A stretch of DNA of 64,000 nucleotides, taken from contig OY725501.1 in the NCBI GenBank assembly GCA_963281255.1, positions 4,131,674-4,195,673 of the forward strand, read 5' to 3'. Shown here piece after piece: positions 12,001-20,860 of this stretch. The translations under genes and the position numbers were made by a program. The notes below the pieces were generated by a model, which did no database searches, was not told the origin of the DNA, and worked only from the letters and a program-made list of their open reading frames with translations. Numbering within the stretch: the stretch's first letter is position 1; each line of letters starts with the position of its first letter. The DNA comes from Aphrocallistes beatrix (Eukaryota > Porifera > Hexactinellida > Sceptrulophora > Aphrocallistidae).

Positions 12001-15000
12001 CTCGGACAGAGGAGAAGTGTTTGTGGCAGACTCCAACAACCACAGAGTCCCAATACTGGACGAGTTCTTAGAGTTCAAACGATCCATCACGCACGAATCC
12101 ATGCATTTCCCACGCGACGTAAAGCTAACCAACCAAGAAGTGTACGTTCTCAGCAGCAGTGACTCTCCGTGCATACACGTGTTCTCTCACGCCGGGCAGA
12201 AGACACGCTCCTTCATCACGAGCCACGGAGGCCAGGTCACCGGGGCCTGGTTCTTCTGTCTGGACGCTCAGAAGAATTTATTCATCAGCGACGTCTTGTC
12301 TCACAGTGTCAAGATATTTTCGTGTGAAGGAGCTCTTGTCCACAAGATAGAAGAACTAAGGAAGGAGAGCTACCGACCTCAAGGTCTAGCTCTCAGCAAG
12401 CAACACAGACTCTTCCTCATCTCCCAGCACGACGAGTTCCAGCTGCAAGCCTACTCCTGCTAACTCACTGGCCTTAGACAGTGTAGAGAGATCCTATGCG
12501 TTAGTACGAGTTTGTTACTGTTACTGACCATTGTCTTACATGATACGTGTATAGTTATGCATTCAGGTGGCTTAGTGGTTCTGCGAGGCTTGAAAACACA
12601 ATTCGAGTTAAAATATGAATATTTGAGGAAACTACCTCAAATGGCTCGGTTAAATGATAGTTATAGCCAATAACACCTCTTAAAACATTAGACGGAGTTA
12701 CCTCGTGCGTGAACTCCTGGGAGAGGTCCAGGGTGAGGTAGAGGAGGTTGTTGAGCACCAGCTCTGAGGCCTGGTGGCACCCCCACCCCGTGCCCTTCAG
12801 ACTGGAGAGGTGTGAAGAATCGGGGCAGTGGTTGGAGGTGTGAGACGGCTGTGTGTCCTGGAGTGGCAGCACCAGCACGTCCACTAGCTCTATGTTCCGC
12901 AGCCAGGGGAGAATCTGTTTCAGAAGTGTGCGCTTATTAAGCGGGGACGCTGTCTCTATCCTAGATACCACATCTGGTGTTAGGAATGTCGGTATTAGCG
13001 CGTAAAAGTGCGTACCTGTAGACCATGTCAGAGAAGACGGGTATGGTCAGCTCCGGGTGCTGCAGGGAGAAGTGCCGCACCATGACGTCACTCCTGCGGG
13101 CGGCGTAGGAGGAGACGGAGAGGGGGAGAGTGTCCCTGGAGAGGTGTCTCCCCTCCAGCACCAGCAGCAGCCCCACGGCCTCCTCCCGCGTCTGCGGATG
13201 CGGGGAGGCTGCCTTGAGGAGGGACAGGTGCAGGAGGCTCACCGGGTCGCAGGGGTACGAGGCCCGCGAGAAGACGCGCGCCATCGCGGAGAAGGACAGG
13301 TCCGAGGCGGTCTGGGAGGTCGAGGTGTAGCAGTGGCTCAGCAGCCAGCTGAGCAGGGGGTGCGAGTCTGAGTTGTGCCGCAGCAGCGACTGAATGGTCA
13401 GACAGGCCAGGTCCTGGATCTACGCGGGAGATCATAGGTATCAATGACAGACACACCGACACATAGAGCCACTTCTCACCTCTTTGTTCGGAGACTCCAG
13501 CACAGCTGTGAGCCAGCTGATCAGGTAGCCGCCCGGCTCCAGGCCCGCCGGGTCGAAGAGAGGCCCGCAGCAGGCCAGGGCGGACATTGCCTCCAGGGAC
13601 TCCAGGTTCAGCAGCGACGGCTCCTCCAGCTGGAGCGGCCTCCTGCCCCCGGCCTCCTGCTCCGACAGACGCGGGAGTCCGCACGAGGCCGTGAAGAACG
13701 TGTACAGCTGAGTCCTACAAGGTGTTACTCGTTTTAAAGGTGTGAATTGTTACTAATAATAAAGGTGTAAAAGTGGTCCTAGAGGGGAGAGGTACCTGAG
13801 GTCGTCGGAGCAGAGGGGCCCCCAGGCCTCCTCCTGCCAGTCTCGCTCCCCCATCTCCCAGAAGAGCTTGGCCGCCAGGGCTGCGAAGTGCGTCTTGATG
13901 GTGTACTTCCACATCTGCATGCGGTCGGACTCTGCCTCCAGCAGGAGGAGGATGCGCGTGTTCTCCAGGTACCCGGACAGGAGGAGGATCAGGTCGGGGC
14001 GGGACCGGAGGGGGGACAGGGTGAAGCAGCGATGGGACGCGTTCATCTCCAGAATACGCGCCAACTCTACTCGCATTCCAGAGCGCCGCTTCCGTCGTCT
14101 GACAGTCTCGTTCTTGTCCCCCGCCTCCTTCAGCACCGGCTGCAGCTCCTCCAGGAAACTCAGGAATGCGCCCGGGTGTATCTAGGATACGGGGAGGCGT
14201 GAATGGAATGCACCACTGAGTTCGGGGGAATGCTACCTTTCCGAGAGCGAAGACGACGTTCTTCTGCATCTCCGGCGTCTCGCTCTTGATCATGGGGATG
14301 ATCCAGTGGAACAGGTCGTGTGACGTCATCACCACCTCCGAGCTGGGCGGTGGGGACTCGCAGGAGAGACTTCCCTGACTCGAGACGGAGTCCGTGAGGG
14401 ACTCCCTGGCCGGGAGTCTGGCGGCAGGGGGCGCCACGAGGGGCAGAGAGGGCGCGGAGTGGCCCGGGACGATGGAGCAGGCGGCGAGGAGGTAGTTCTG
14501 GAAGAGGGACACGTCCTGGGGGTCCAGCAGCTTCCGGGACCTATGAGTGGACCCCGACACACTGGGAAGTGGCAGACTCGCGTTGAACCTGTCAGACAGA
14601 GGTGTGAAATACCAGTCGTACCGAACCGTCTCCAGGGTGGACTGCGGTACCTGGGGTACATGGCGGAGTAGAGGCTCAGGAGGCGCCGGGAGAGGAAGGG
14701 CCAGCAGAGGGACACTGCGGAGGCGCAGTAGGTGGGGAGCAGGTCGGGGGAGAAGAGGGAGGAGAGGCACTGGGTCCAACTCTCCTCCCCCGACACCTTC
14801 TGCGCCATCCTATCCGAGAGCCACTCGATGTTGATGAGGACACCGCGGACCGTGTGTCGCTCCTCGGCGCACAGCTGTCTCAGGTAGCCATGCGTCAGCT
14901 CCGGCCCCGCCTTGTCTATCAGCGAGTACACGCTCTCCTCATCTGAACACAAACAAACATAAACACAAACACAAACATAAACATAAACATAAACACAAAC

Positions 15001-18000
15001 ACTTCACATTCCAAGCTCTATGACTGGTAGGAGGAGATGTGCTACAGAGAGTGGAGCACTGTCGTTATGAGGCAATGCTACTAACTCTACAGTAAGCCAC
15101 AAGAGAATAGAATGCACCACATCCTGCACAGTGCTACGGAATTCATACACTGAGAGGGACTAATGGCGTGTATGGGTCTAACCGTACATGTCTCCTCTCT
15201 CCTAGCAGTGGGACGTACCCTTGCTCCCGGGGATGACTGCTGCCAGCTGCAGCGCCTCCTTCAGCATCTCGAAGGTCTTCTTGCGCGTGGGGTGCCGGTT
15301 GGAGCAGATGAGTACCAGTCCCAGCGCCTCCACCTGTCTGAGCGCCAGCAGGTTCCCGTGCGGGGGGGCGAGGGCGCCGGGGGCCCGAGGGGACTTGGAC
15401 TTGTCCGGCGCGGGGGCGGAGAGCGTCTCGCGCCAGTGCGTGAGGAGTACCGTGAGCATCTTGAGCCCCATGTCCAGGATGAGCGGGCAGCTGTCCGGGA
15501 TCTCCTTCAGGATGAAGCTCACCACGCCTGAGGACAGAGTTAGTGGACCAGGGATGCAGACTTAGAGTGATTCCACTCCGTAAGATTGAGAGTTACGCTA
15601 GAATTCTACGGGAGCAGTCCTACCTTTGATGATGTCCGGACGTACGGACGGGTTGTGTCCTAGCAACGCCTGGATGGCGGAGAATGCCACTCGGTTGAGG
15701 TCCTGGTCGCAGTGGATGGTGCAGCGGGACAGGAGCTCCACCAGTTCGTCCGTCTCGAACCCTTCAGGCGCACACCTCGGAATCGCCGCGACACAAGTGC
15801 GCAGCAGCTCCACCTTGCACTTCCGCTCTGACGTCATCACCTCCTCGGGGTTCTTCAGGGACTAAAAAGTGGCACGCGTAAGGACACATTCACACCTCCA
15901 ACCCGCGCCACTTACCTGCGTGTTGGTGGCCAGCAGTGGCTTCCCCACGGAGTTGTCCAGGTGGTGCAGGATCAGTCCCAGCGCCCGCCGGACTCCGGGC
16001 AGGTACTGGTGCAGCCCGATCTGCCGGGCCAGCTGGTCCGTGAGGGTGTGCGTGAGGAAGCTTCGCTTGATGCGCGTCATGGAGCCCGAGGGGAGGATCA
16101 CGGTGGAGGAGGGAGAGGGGGGCTCCTCCTGCTTCTCTAGACTGGAACGAACACAAGAGTCATTTGTTTGTTTGTTTTAACTTAACACGTTTGGGGAGAT
16201 AACTCATCAGCAGTTAAGTTTATTGATTATTCGAGACAAGAAGTTATTGTGCAAACCCTGGCAACAGAACGGTGTCTCAGGAACGTAGCCTTACCTGTCC
16301 GCTATAGCGAAGAAGGCGCGGAAGCCGATGTTCATCCTCTCGGGGTAGATGGCGGGCTTGGAGCCCTTGCAGGCGATGAGCTCCATCACCACCTCCCTCA
16401 GCACGAAGTCCAGCTTCTCGCGCGCCACCACGTGGATGATGCGCACGAAGTAGTGCGGCGGTCCCTCCTTGGGCACCAGCCCCCTGGCCCCCCGCGGGAA
16501 CAGCGTGTCCATGATCTGCTTGAGGCGCGAGTAGGTGAGGGAGTTGGACTCGCACTGCACGCGCACCACGTACACCCACACCAGCCGGTACACGCAGTCC
16601 AGCACGATGCGAGTCACCTGGAGACAGAGATGGAGGTTAGGAATGTCTGGTGCTTCCATTAGACACCTGTGTTAAGCTAACTGAGTGGATGGAGTTGATT
16701 AGTGATTATGGACACAGAAATCTTATCAGCTGTACACAGATTGGGATGAAAATCTAAATTTATAATTCTATTTATAGTAACACCTTGGTGTTCCTGGATC
16801 TGAGGTTGCTAAGGCAGAGGGAGAGGAATGGCGCCCAGTGCTGCAGGAAGAACTGCCCCTGGGACACGGAGAGGAGCATGGTGATGAGGGGGAACATCGT
16901 CATGGTGTAGCGCTCCTTCTTCCGCGACAGCAGCTCCTGGCTGTAGCTGAACAGCTGGTCCACGAACTTCTTCACGGGGGGCAGCGACACCTGTGAGGAA
17001 GGAGGTAACAACAACAACAACAACAACAACACAACATTCCACTACCTCTAGCCGTATGACGTTGGAGACTGGGATGAGGATCTCCACGAGGGTGTAAGCC
17101 ATGGAGTTCTTGATGCGCGGGTCTCTCACTTCGATGAGAAACTCGGCGCACTTCTGCAGAAACAGGAACCAGTCCTCCACCTCCTCCACCGGGAACATCT
17201 TCACGCGCAGCAGGGACATCCCCCGGATGGTGTTGATGGTGACGTCAGGCGCCTGATGCTGCTGCGCTAGCTCTGCGAGGAATCTTCTGTGCACTGGCGC
17301 GTAGCTAGCCTGCATGGACCAAGGACAAGTCAGAGACTACATGGAATCGGTACGGACCATGGACATGTCATACTCATCAGTACTAGCATTGTTGTATGAG
17401 TACTGTGCTAGTTAGACTGGAGGATGAGATGGAAACCAAATCGTACATTTTATTTTTATTTTTACGAACCCATATAATAATTTACGGTTACCGTGGCTTC
17501 ACAATGGATATGCTAGATTCCCAGAGCCTAGAGCTATCCTTAGTAATATAAACTGAGAGAGACGTACATTCCATATGGTGCAATACCAGATAGCATACGT
17601 GGTAGGACCAACCTGCGACAGGACTCCTAACACCTCGGCGAACAGGTCCGCCACTTTCCTCACGTTGGCCAGCACGAGGGGGCTGCTGCTGGGCCCGGTG
17701 CCCAGGCTGGCGGACAGCTGGGAGACGCCGGGGGGCACGGGGGGGTCCAGACTCTTGAAGTAGCTGAAGGCCATGTTCAGGATGGTCTCCGTCTGGGACT
17801 CCGGGACCGGATACAGGTGCAGCATCTTCAGCACCTAACACCTCACGTCAGCCAATCAGACAACAGCTCGGTTCTATAATTAGCACATACCTCGATGACG
17901 GCTAGGCAGAAGAGGAAGTTGACCACGAGCTCCCTCCGCTCCAGCGTCCACACCCTCTCCGCCCCCTCCGCTCCCCCCGGGGGCTGTCCCAGCTCCTGCT

Positions 18001-18472
18001 GGTGCCACTTGAAGAGGGTGGTGAGGATGGAGGGCAGACAGAACTCCGCCACGGACCGGAGACTGGCCAGCAGCTGCTCGAACACCTCGTCCCCGCCCAC
18101 CTACAGAGCAGCTATAAATAGAACTCAGATGTGAATAGAATTATTTCGGTTTCAGGGTTGAGGTATAGATAACGTGTCACAACTTCACATTCCAATTTCC
18201 AGCACCGTCTCCTAGCTACACAATGAACTAAGGTATGCACATGCCTGGAGGGAGTCGGCTATTTTGCTGTCGTACGAGTCCTTCATCGCCTTTTCGATCT
18301 TCTTCCCGGCCAGATACACGAAGTCGGCGAACAGGATCTTGAGGACGTGCTCCCCGCTGCTCACGTTGTTCACGCCTGTTCCCGCGTGCATTCCTGAGTG
18401 GTTGCTATGCACGGGAGAGCTGGCGAGTGCTCCTTGGTGATAGTGAGTGTCTTCTGGAATGTCTGACGTCAT
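1..18472 (-). CDS. FRY: Furry (FRY) family scaffold protein, C-terminus beyond the left edge
   Basis: Furry is a giant HEAT/ARM-like scaffold that activates NDR/LATS kinases in cell shape, polarity and mitosis. I place 34 exons: 18472-18245, 18100-17891, 17834-17613, 17309-17046, 16990-16784, 16617-16295, 16141-15916, 15861-15624, 15527-15219, 14942-14651, 14588-14237, 14181-13796, 13714-13480, 13419-13016, 12960-12702, 7993-7751, 7594-7363, 6988-6653, 6350-6096, 5538-5239, 4805-4609, 4555-4332, 4281-4197, 3490-3332, 3028-2759, 2675-2486, 2427-2204, 2131-1720, 1639-1457, 1346-1174, 968-800, 700-492, 403-106, 16-1. About 2,776 codons are visible; human FRY has about 3,013. Landmarks shared with FRY include SLQ-GGDEVFEQLL, INPERMNIG-like YPERMNIGFRAF, ILPSGSMTRIK, LPWLRNIELVD, LPLHRCNFSL, WPKDDITPQN and the tail TFHLFNKLF. 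All phases agree. Intron 1 appears to be GC-AG. The 4.7-kb intron 7994-12701 holds two genes on the other strand. The start at 18472 is the first in-frame Met. Confidence 0.95.
3596..3732. repeat. Short inverted-repeat element (MITE), pogo/Tigger-like ends
   Basis: Left end CAGTAGAACTCGGTTAGTAC is mirrored at the right end (GTACTAACCGA then TTCTACT). It lies in a Furry intron (3491-4196) and has no coding capacity. The ends resemble those of the MITE at 31882-32271, so a pogo-type transposase may have moved it. The rest of this intron shows nothing else I recognise except a CTA(A/T)4TAG word at 3898-3907. Confidence 0.6.
5540..5760. repeat. Simple repeat (AAAC)n with interspersed GTAAACA
   Basis: About 220 bp of AAAC units with occasional GTAAACA words, lying just inside the 3' end (minus strand) of a Furry intron 5539-6095. 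On the coding strand it reads as a long GTTT tract ending in the acceptor TTGCTTGCAG. The Val-Cys-Leu-Phe-rich open frames here are artefacts of the repeat. Confidence 0.9.
8066..8211. repeat. Inverted-repeat element, CATGCCAACTGTCCCG family, copy 1
   Basis: Begins GCATACATGCCAACTGTCCC and ends AGCTGGCATGTATG, giving terminal inverted repeats around a GC-box-like interior. Related sequence recurs at 10700-10859 and 29586-29694. It lies in the large Furry intron. The transposase family is unknown to me. Confidence 0.55.
8666..10620 (+). CDS. Coiled-coil plus NHL-repeat protein (TRIM-like without RING), gene A
   Basis: Two exons, 8666-8905 and 9619-10620, joined in phase 0 to give 413 residues. 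Exon 1 encodes a charged coiled coil (residues about 15-80, RVAEQIERMFNQLIEQL). Exon 2 holds about six NHL-type beta-propeller blades from residue 160 on, with repeated signatures such as YPEGLALDE, YIVDYDNSCVKVLSF, RPYGIAVTE, GLCVDRNGDVFIADCWNDR and NILISDWGHDTIKIF. No RING or B-box is visible upstream. NHL propellers usually bind protein or RNA; the partner here is unknown. The gene lies inside a Furry intron on the opposite strand. A degenerate copy of its 3' end lies at 44281-44738. The 713-bp intron contains a perfect inverted hormone-response-like palindrome at 9511-9525. Confidence 0.85.
9511..9525. promoter_or_regulatory. Perfect IR3 palindrome AGGTCA-CTG-TGACCT
   Basis: The word matches the consensus estrogen-response element exactly and extends to AAAGGTCACTGTGACCTTTG. 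It lies in the intron of NHL gene A. Function is unproven, and sponges are not known to have an estrogen receptor. Confidence 0.35.
10700..10859. repeat. Inverted-repeat element, CATGCCAACTGTCCCG family, copy 2
   Basis: GCGGGA-rich segment ending GACAGTTGGGCAAGTATGC, the reverse complement of the start of the 8066-8211 copy. It follows the stop of NHL gene A. The left border is approximate. Confidence 0.45.
10962..11114 (+). CDS. Possible small protein or broken gene remnant (50 residues)
   Basis: An ATG-started frame of 50 codons between the two NHL genes, beginning MSIDLAAQQIALVAKYNSIE. It ends just before TGA at 11112. Immediately downstream another frame runs on as TEDVVEEALLLSSQSLVIRL to a stop near 11199. 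The pair looks like one helical protein interrupted by a frame change, or two exons whose intron I cannot place. I do not recognise it. It could be chance, since the region is short. Confidence 0.25.
   Translation: MSIDLAAQQIALVAKYNSIEFDRVHHVLVRLHCSTTKAMNSRVMAKTDTN
11195..11200 (+). promoter_or_regulatory. TATA box upstream of NHL gene B
   Basis: TATAAA in the context ATACTATAAAGAGC, 52 bp before the ATG at 11252. Position and sequence fit a TATA element; the transcription start has not been observed. Confidence 0.5.
11252..12463 (+). CDS. Coiled-coil plus NHL-repeat protein, gene B
   Basis: Single exon of 403 residues starting MATRHNDVHSL. Residues 10-125 are a long charged coiled coil (INHFFDQVVQSANNRR, then HKIRNNELRELQEQ). 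From about residue 145 the NHL blades follow: LLDPSGIAIDESSGYIYVTE, EPYGVAIRKDNVYVSD, SPHQLAVSDRGEVFVADSNN, HFPRDVKLTNQEVYVLS and NLFISDVLSHSVKIFSCEG. The architecture matches gene A, which is 630 bp upstream on the same strand and has one intron; the two look like diverged tandem duplicates. Start chosen at the first in-frame ATG; a more upstream TTG is not needed. Codon use is GC-richer than gene A. Both lie in a Furry intron, antisense to the host gene. Molecular function is not deducible beyond a beta-propeller interaction domain. Confidence 0.85.
   Translation: MATRHNDVHSLATIVEQINHFFDQVVQSANNRRLALIEEANARNTEIESRVSRRAQTEQTLMGVKTEIEHKIRNNELRELQEQMLAEIEEKLAKVRGAQGHGSSLVFRCDYGMLEQLFSDVSEIVEQQAPKYRELKKELATGKCGNASGELLDPSGIAIDESSGYIYVTECGSARVSVFSASAEFLHSFTHEHMAEPYGVAIRKDNVYVSDREAHGVFHFKIETDIRLVATLAGKGSSEGRFDSPHQLAVSDRGEVFVADSNNHRVPILDEFLEFKRSITHESMHFPRDVKLTNQEVYVLSSSDSPCIHVFSHAGQKTRSFITSHGGQVTGAWFFCLDAQKNLFISDVLSHSVKIFSCEGALVHKIEELRKESYRPQGLALSKQHRLFLISQHDEFQLQAYSC
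17006..17031. repeat. Simple repeat (AAC)n in a Furry intron
   Basis: About 26 bp of AAC units just inside a Furry intron. On the coding strand it reads (GTT)n, 16-40 nt before the acceptor at 16991, and may serve as part of the pyrimidine/U-rich tract. Confidence 0.85.
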
Positions 18473-18566
18473 ACGTTGCTGACTAGAGGTGTTAAAATAC
18501 GACACTAACAAGAGATGAGATTGATTGGTAGAGCTAGGAGCGTACAGTACTGTGAGGTGTGAACAG

Positions 18567-18591
18567 ACAACAACAACAACAACAACAACAA
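18567..18591. repeat. Simple repeat (AAC)n upstream of Furry
   Basis: About 25 bp of AAC units between the Furry start (18472) and the end of the next minus-strand exon (18626). An AGGTGTGAA word lies immediately before it. Confidence 0.85.
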
Positions 18592-18625
18592 GCGACACGT
18601 TTAATGACAAGAAAGAGTAAATAAG

Positions 18626-18992
18626 CTAAATCTTCTCCCGCGGCTGTGGCTTCTTTTCCGGGGAGTTGTCCCTTCCCGCCCCGCGGGACCGGGCGGACCT
18701 GGGTCTGGGGGGTCTCTGCTCGGGCGGGGGGGCCGAGGGTCTGGCGGGGGCTCTTCTGGCCGCGCGGGCGGAGGAGGGGCGGATCTGAGGCGCGGAGGTG
18801 TCGGGCTGTCGCTTCCGCCACCTCTGCGCCTCCTGCGCCACCGTGAGCAGCTCCAGCCGCCGGATCTCCTCCAGCCGACGAGCCACCGGCCCGTCCCCCC
18901 GGGAGAGAGGGTCCGGGTAGGAGAAGGGCGCGGAGAGGACCTTCGAGGTGTCAGTGGCGGGTAGTGGCAGTGAAGTGGCAGCTGGCTGTGTC
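18626..18992 (-). CDS. 3' exon of an unrecognised gene
   Basis: An open frame of about 121 codons that ends at TAG 18626 and opens at a good acceptor (GTCTGCAG) at 18993. It reads TQPAATSLPLPATDTSKVLS, a short helical segment VARRLEEIRRLELLTVAQEA, then an Arg/Pro/Ser-rich basic tail ending KPQPREKI. There is no in-frame ATG, so the N-terminus must come from another exon. Only about 60 bp separate it from TRMT10, which starts on the other strand, so that exon would have to lie inside or beyond TRMT10. The composition suggests a disordered protein. I do not recognise it. Confidence 0.5.
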
Positions 18993-19054
18993 CTGCAGAC
19001 AATACGCGTTAATAACCAAACGGATTCTGTTCTGCATTAGATTCTAAGCTAAGT

Positions 19055-20431
19055 ATGGCAGAGAGAGGGGAAGGGATTTCGGACATTGGAACAAGTGAGT
19101 TGCTCGTGGAGGTGTCAAGTGGTTACGCAATCTAATAGCGACACTTCTGACAGGTGGAGACGAGGAAGGACACGCCAACACAGCCGAGGGAGCAGAGTCA
19201 GGTGTGGAAGATGGCACAGAAGTGGCAGAGGCTAAGAGGTCCAAGCGAGCTCTGAAGCGAGAGAAGCGGTGGCAGGAGAGACAGCAGCGGCAGAGGGAGC
19301 AGCGCAGAGAGGAGAAGAAACGGCGGAACAAGAGGAAGAGGGAGCAGGGGGTAGGGGGCAGGAGGACACACGTCTCACTCAGCGACCCCAGGGCTAGCAA
19401 CCTGAAAGTAGCATTGGATTGTGCGTTCGATCAGCTGATGACTTCTCGCGAGCGCGAGGGGCTGGCTAAGCAGGTGCGTAGGAGAACAACTACCAACAGT
19501 TCAATTTATAAATAAAGTTCTATTTATAGCTCAAGTTCTGCTACGCCAGCAACCGCGCCAGTGCTAAGCCAATACAGCTTCACGTGTGTGGTTACGGGGG
19601 AGGTGTAAAGGAATGTCTCGACAAGTCTAGCCCAGAGCACGTGAAGTGGGACATACACCTTCATGGCGAGGAGCTAGCACAGGTGTTCACACCTGATCAG
19701 CTGGTCTACCTGACAGCTGACAGCAGTGACGTCATGAAGGAGGTGTCAGCGGACAAGTGCTACGTGATCGGGGCGCTGGTGGACCACAACAGACACAAGA
19801 GGGTGTGTCTGGAGAGAGCGGACGAGCTGGGCATCCAGCACGCGAGGCTAGGACTGGAGGAAGTGGTGAAGCTGAACAGCAGAAGTGTGCTCACAGTCAA
19901 CCACGTGTTCGACATCCTGCTGAGGTGTGAAGTTATTCATGTTCACATTCTTAGAGCAGAACTCGCATTCTGCTGAATCCGCGAACAAGGATGATTCAAT
20001 GCTAATGAAATGACGTCATTATACTCCTTAAAGTTAAAAAATTAGTACATATTACGTAGGTGTGAATATATTGCTACTCTAGCAACGTGATGTGTCATAG
20101 GTATGCGAGCAGTGAGGACTGGAAAGAAGCCATCCTAGGATCTCTCCCGGCCAGGAAGATCGAGTACGTGAAGGACCAATCAGAAGTCAGGAATGAAGGT
20201 GTGAAGAACCAATCAGATTCTACCGATGGAGGTGTGAAGGACCAATCAGATTCTACCGGTGGAGGTTTGAAGGACCAATCAGATTCTACCGATGGAGGTG
20301 TGAAGAACCAATCGGATTCTACCGATGGAGGTGTGAAGGACCAATCGGATCCAGAGGACAGAGGTGTGAAGCTAACCCAGCAGGAAGTAGAGACAGTACC
20401 AGCTATCAGTAGTGAATGCATTCCTATCTAG
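19055..20431 (+). CDS. TRMT10: tRNA (guanine-N1)-methyltransferase TRMT10 homologue
   Basis: This SPOUT-fold enzyme transfers methyl from S-adenosylmethionine to N1 of guanine 9 in tRNA. Four exons: 19055-19094, 19154-19473, 19530-19924, 20101-20431, giving 361 residues (human TRMT10A has 339). A Lys/Arg-rich helical region (RALKREKRWQERQQRQREQR) precedes the SPOUT core. The core has family signatures VALDCAFDQLM, WDIHLHGEEL, DLVYLTSDS-like LVYLTADSSDVMKE, YVIGALVDHNRHK (the Asp of GLVDHN is the proposed catalytic residue), LNSRSVLTVNHVFDILL and the end SEDWKEAILGSLPARK. The C-terminal tail is unusual: five 11-residue repeats, GVK(D/N)QSDSTDG type. The first exon is only 13 codons. It starts close to, and diverges from, the minus-strand exon 18626-18992. 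Confidence 0.93.
20198..20362 (+). repeat. Five in-frame 33-bp tandem repeats in the TRMT10 tail
   Basis: Units start at 20198, 20231, 20264, 20297 and 20330, each encoding 11 residues (consensus GVKDQSDSTDG). Each DNA unit carries GGTGTGAAG, mostly preceded by GA, and CCAATC(A/G)GATTC, so the coding repeat is also an array of T-box-like and CCAAT-like words. Confidence 0.9.
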
Positions 20432-20860
20432 CCTTGCTGTATCCATGCTATGAGTTATACTGACCTAAAAGTAGAGGTGTGAAGTGGTTTAGTGTCTGAG
20501 GAAGAGGGGTGGACACCCTGGGGTCTGGTAGGTCTGTAGCTACGTATTGACATGTCTGCAATAAAAAGGGAATCAAGATTAGAGGTGTGAAATGCGAACA
20601 TAGTTTAACACTTCAGAAAGTTATAATATTTGAGTTTAAAATTTGAAATCTTCACAACACCAAACTGTTGTAGGAATGTTACTAAATATATCACTGCCAA
20701 ACACGAGGTGTGAACAGACCGAGAAGATCGGTCAGGTCAAAGTTAGATAGAAAACTCTTCTGACAAATGCCTCGCCGCTTATTTATAGTCCGCCAATCCC
20801 GCCCAAATCCGCGCGGTGAACAACTCATTAAAATCATTGGTGCTCAACAGAACGAAAGGA
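20432..20860. other. Convergent intergenic space, TRMT10 / ELL
   Basis: No gene seen. It contains three AGGTGTGAA words (20475-20483, 20583-20591, 20706-20714), an AATAAA-like signal near 20561 that could end the TRMT10 transcript, and otherwise unremarkable AT-rich sequence. Confidence 0.6.
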
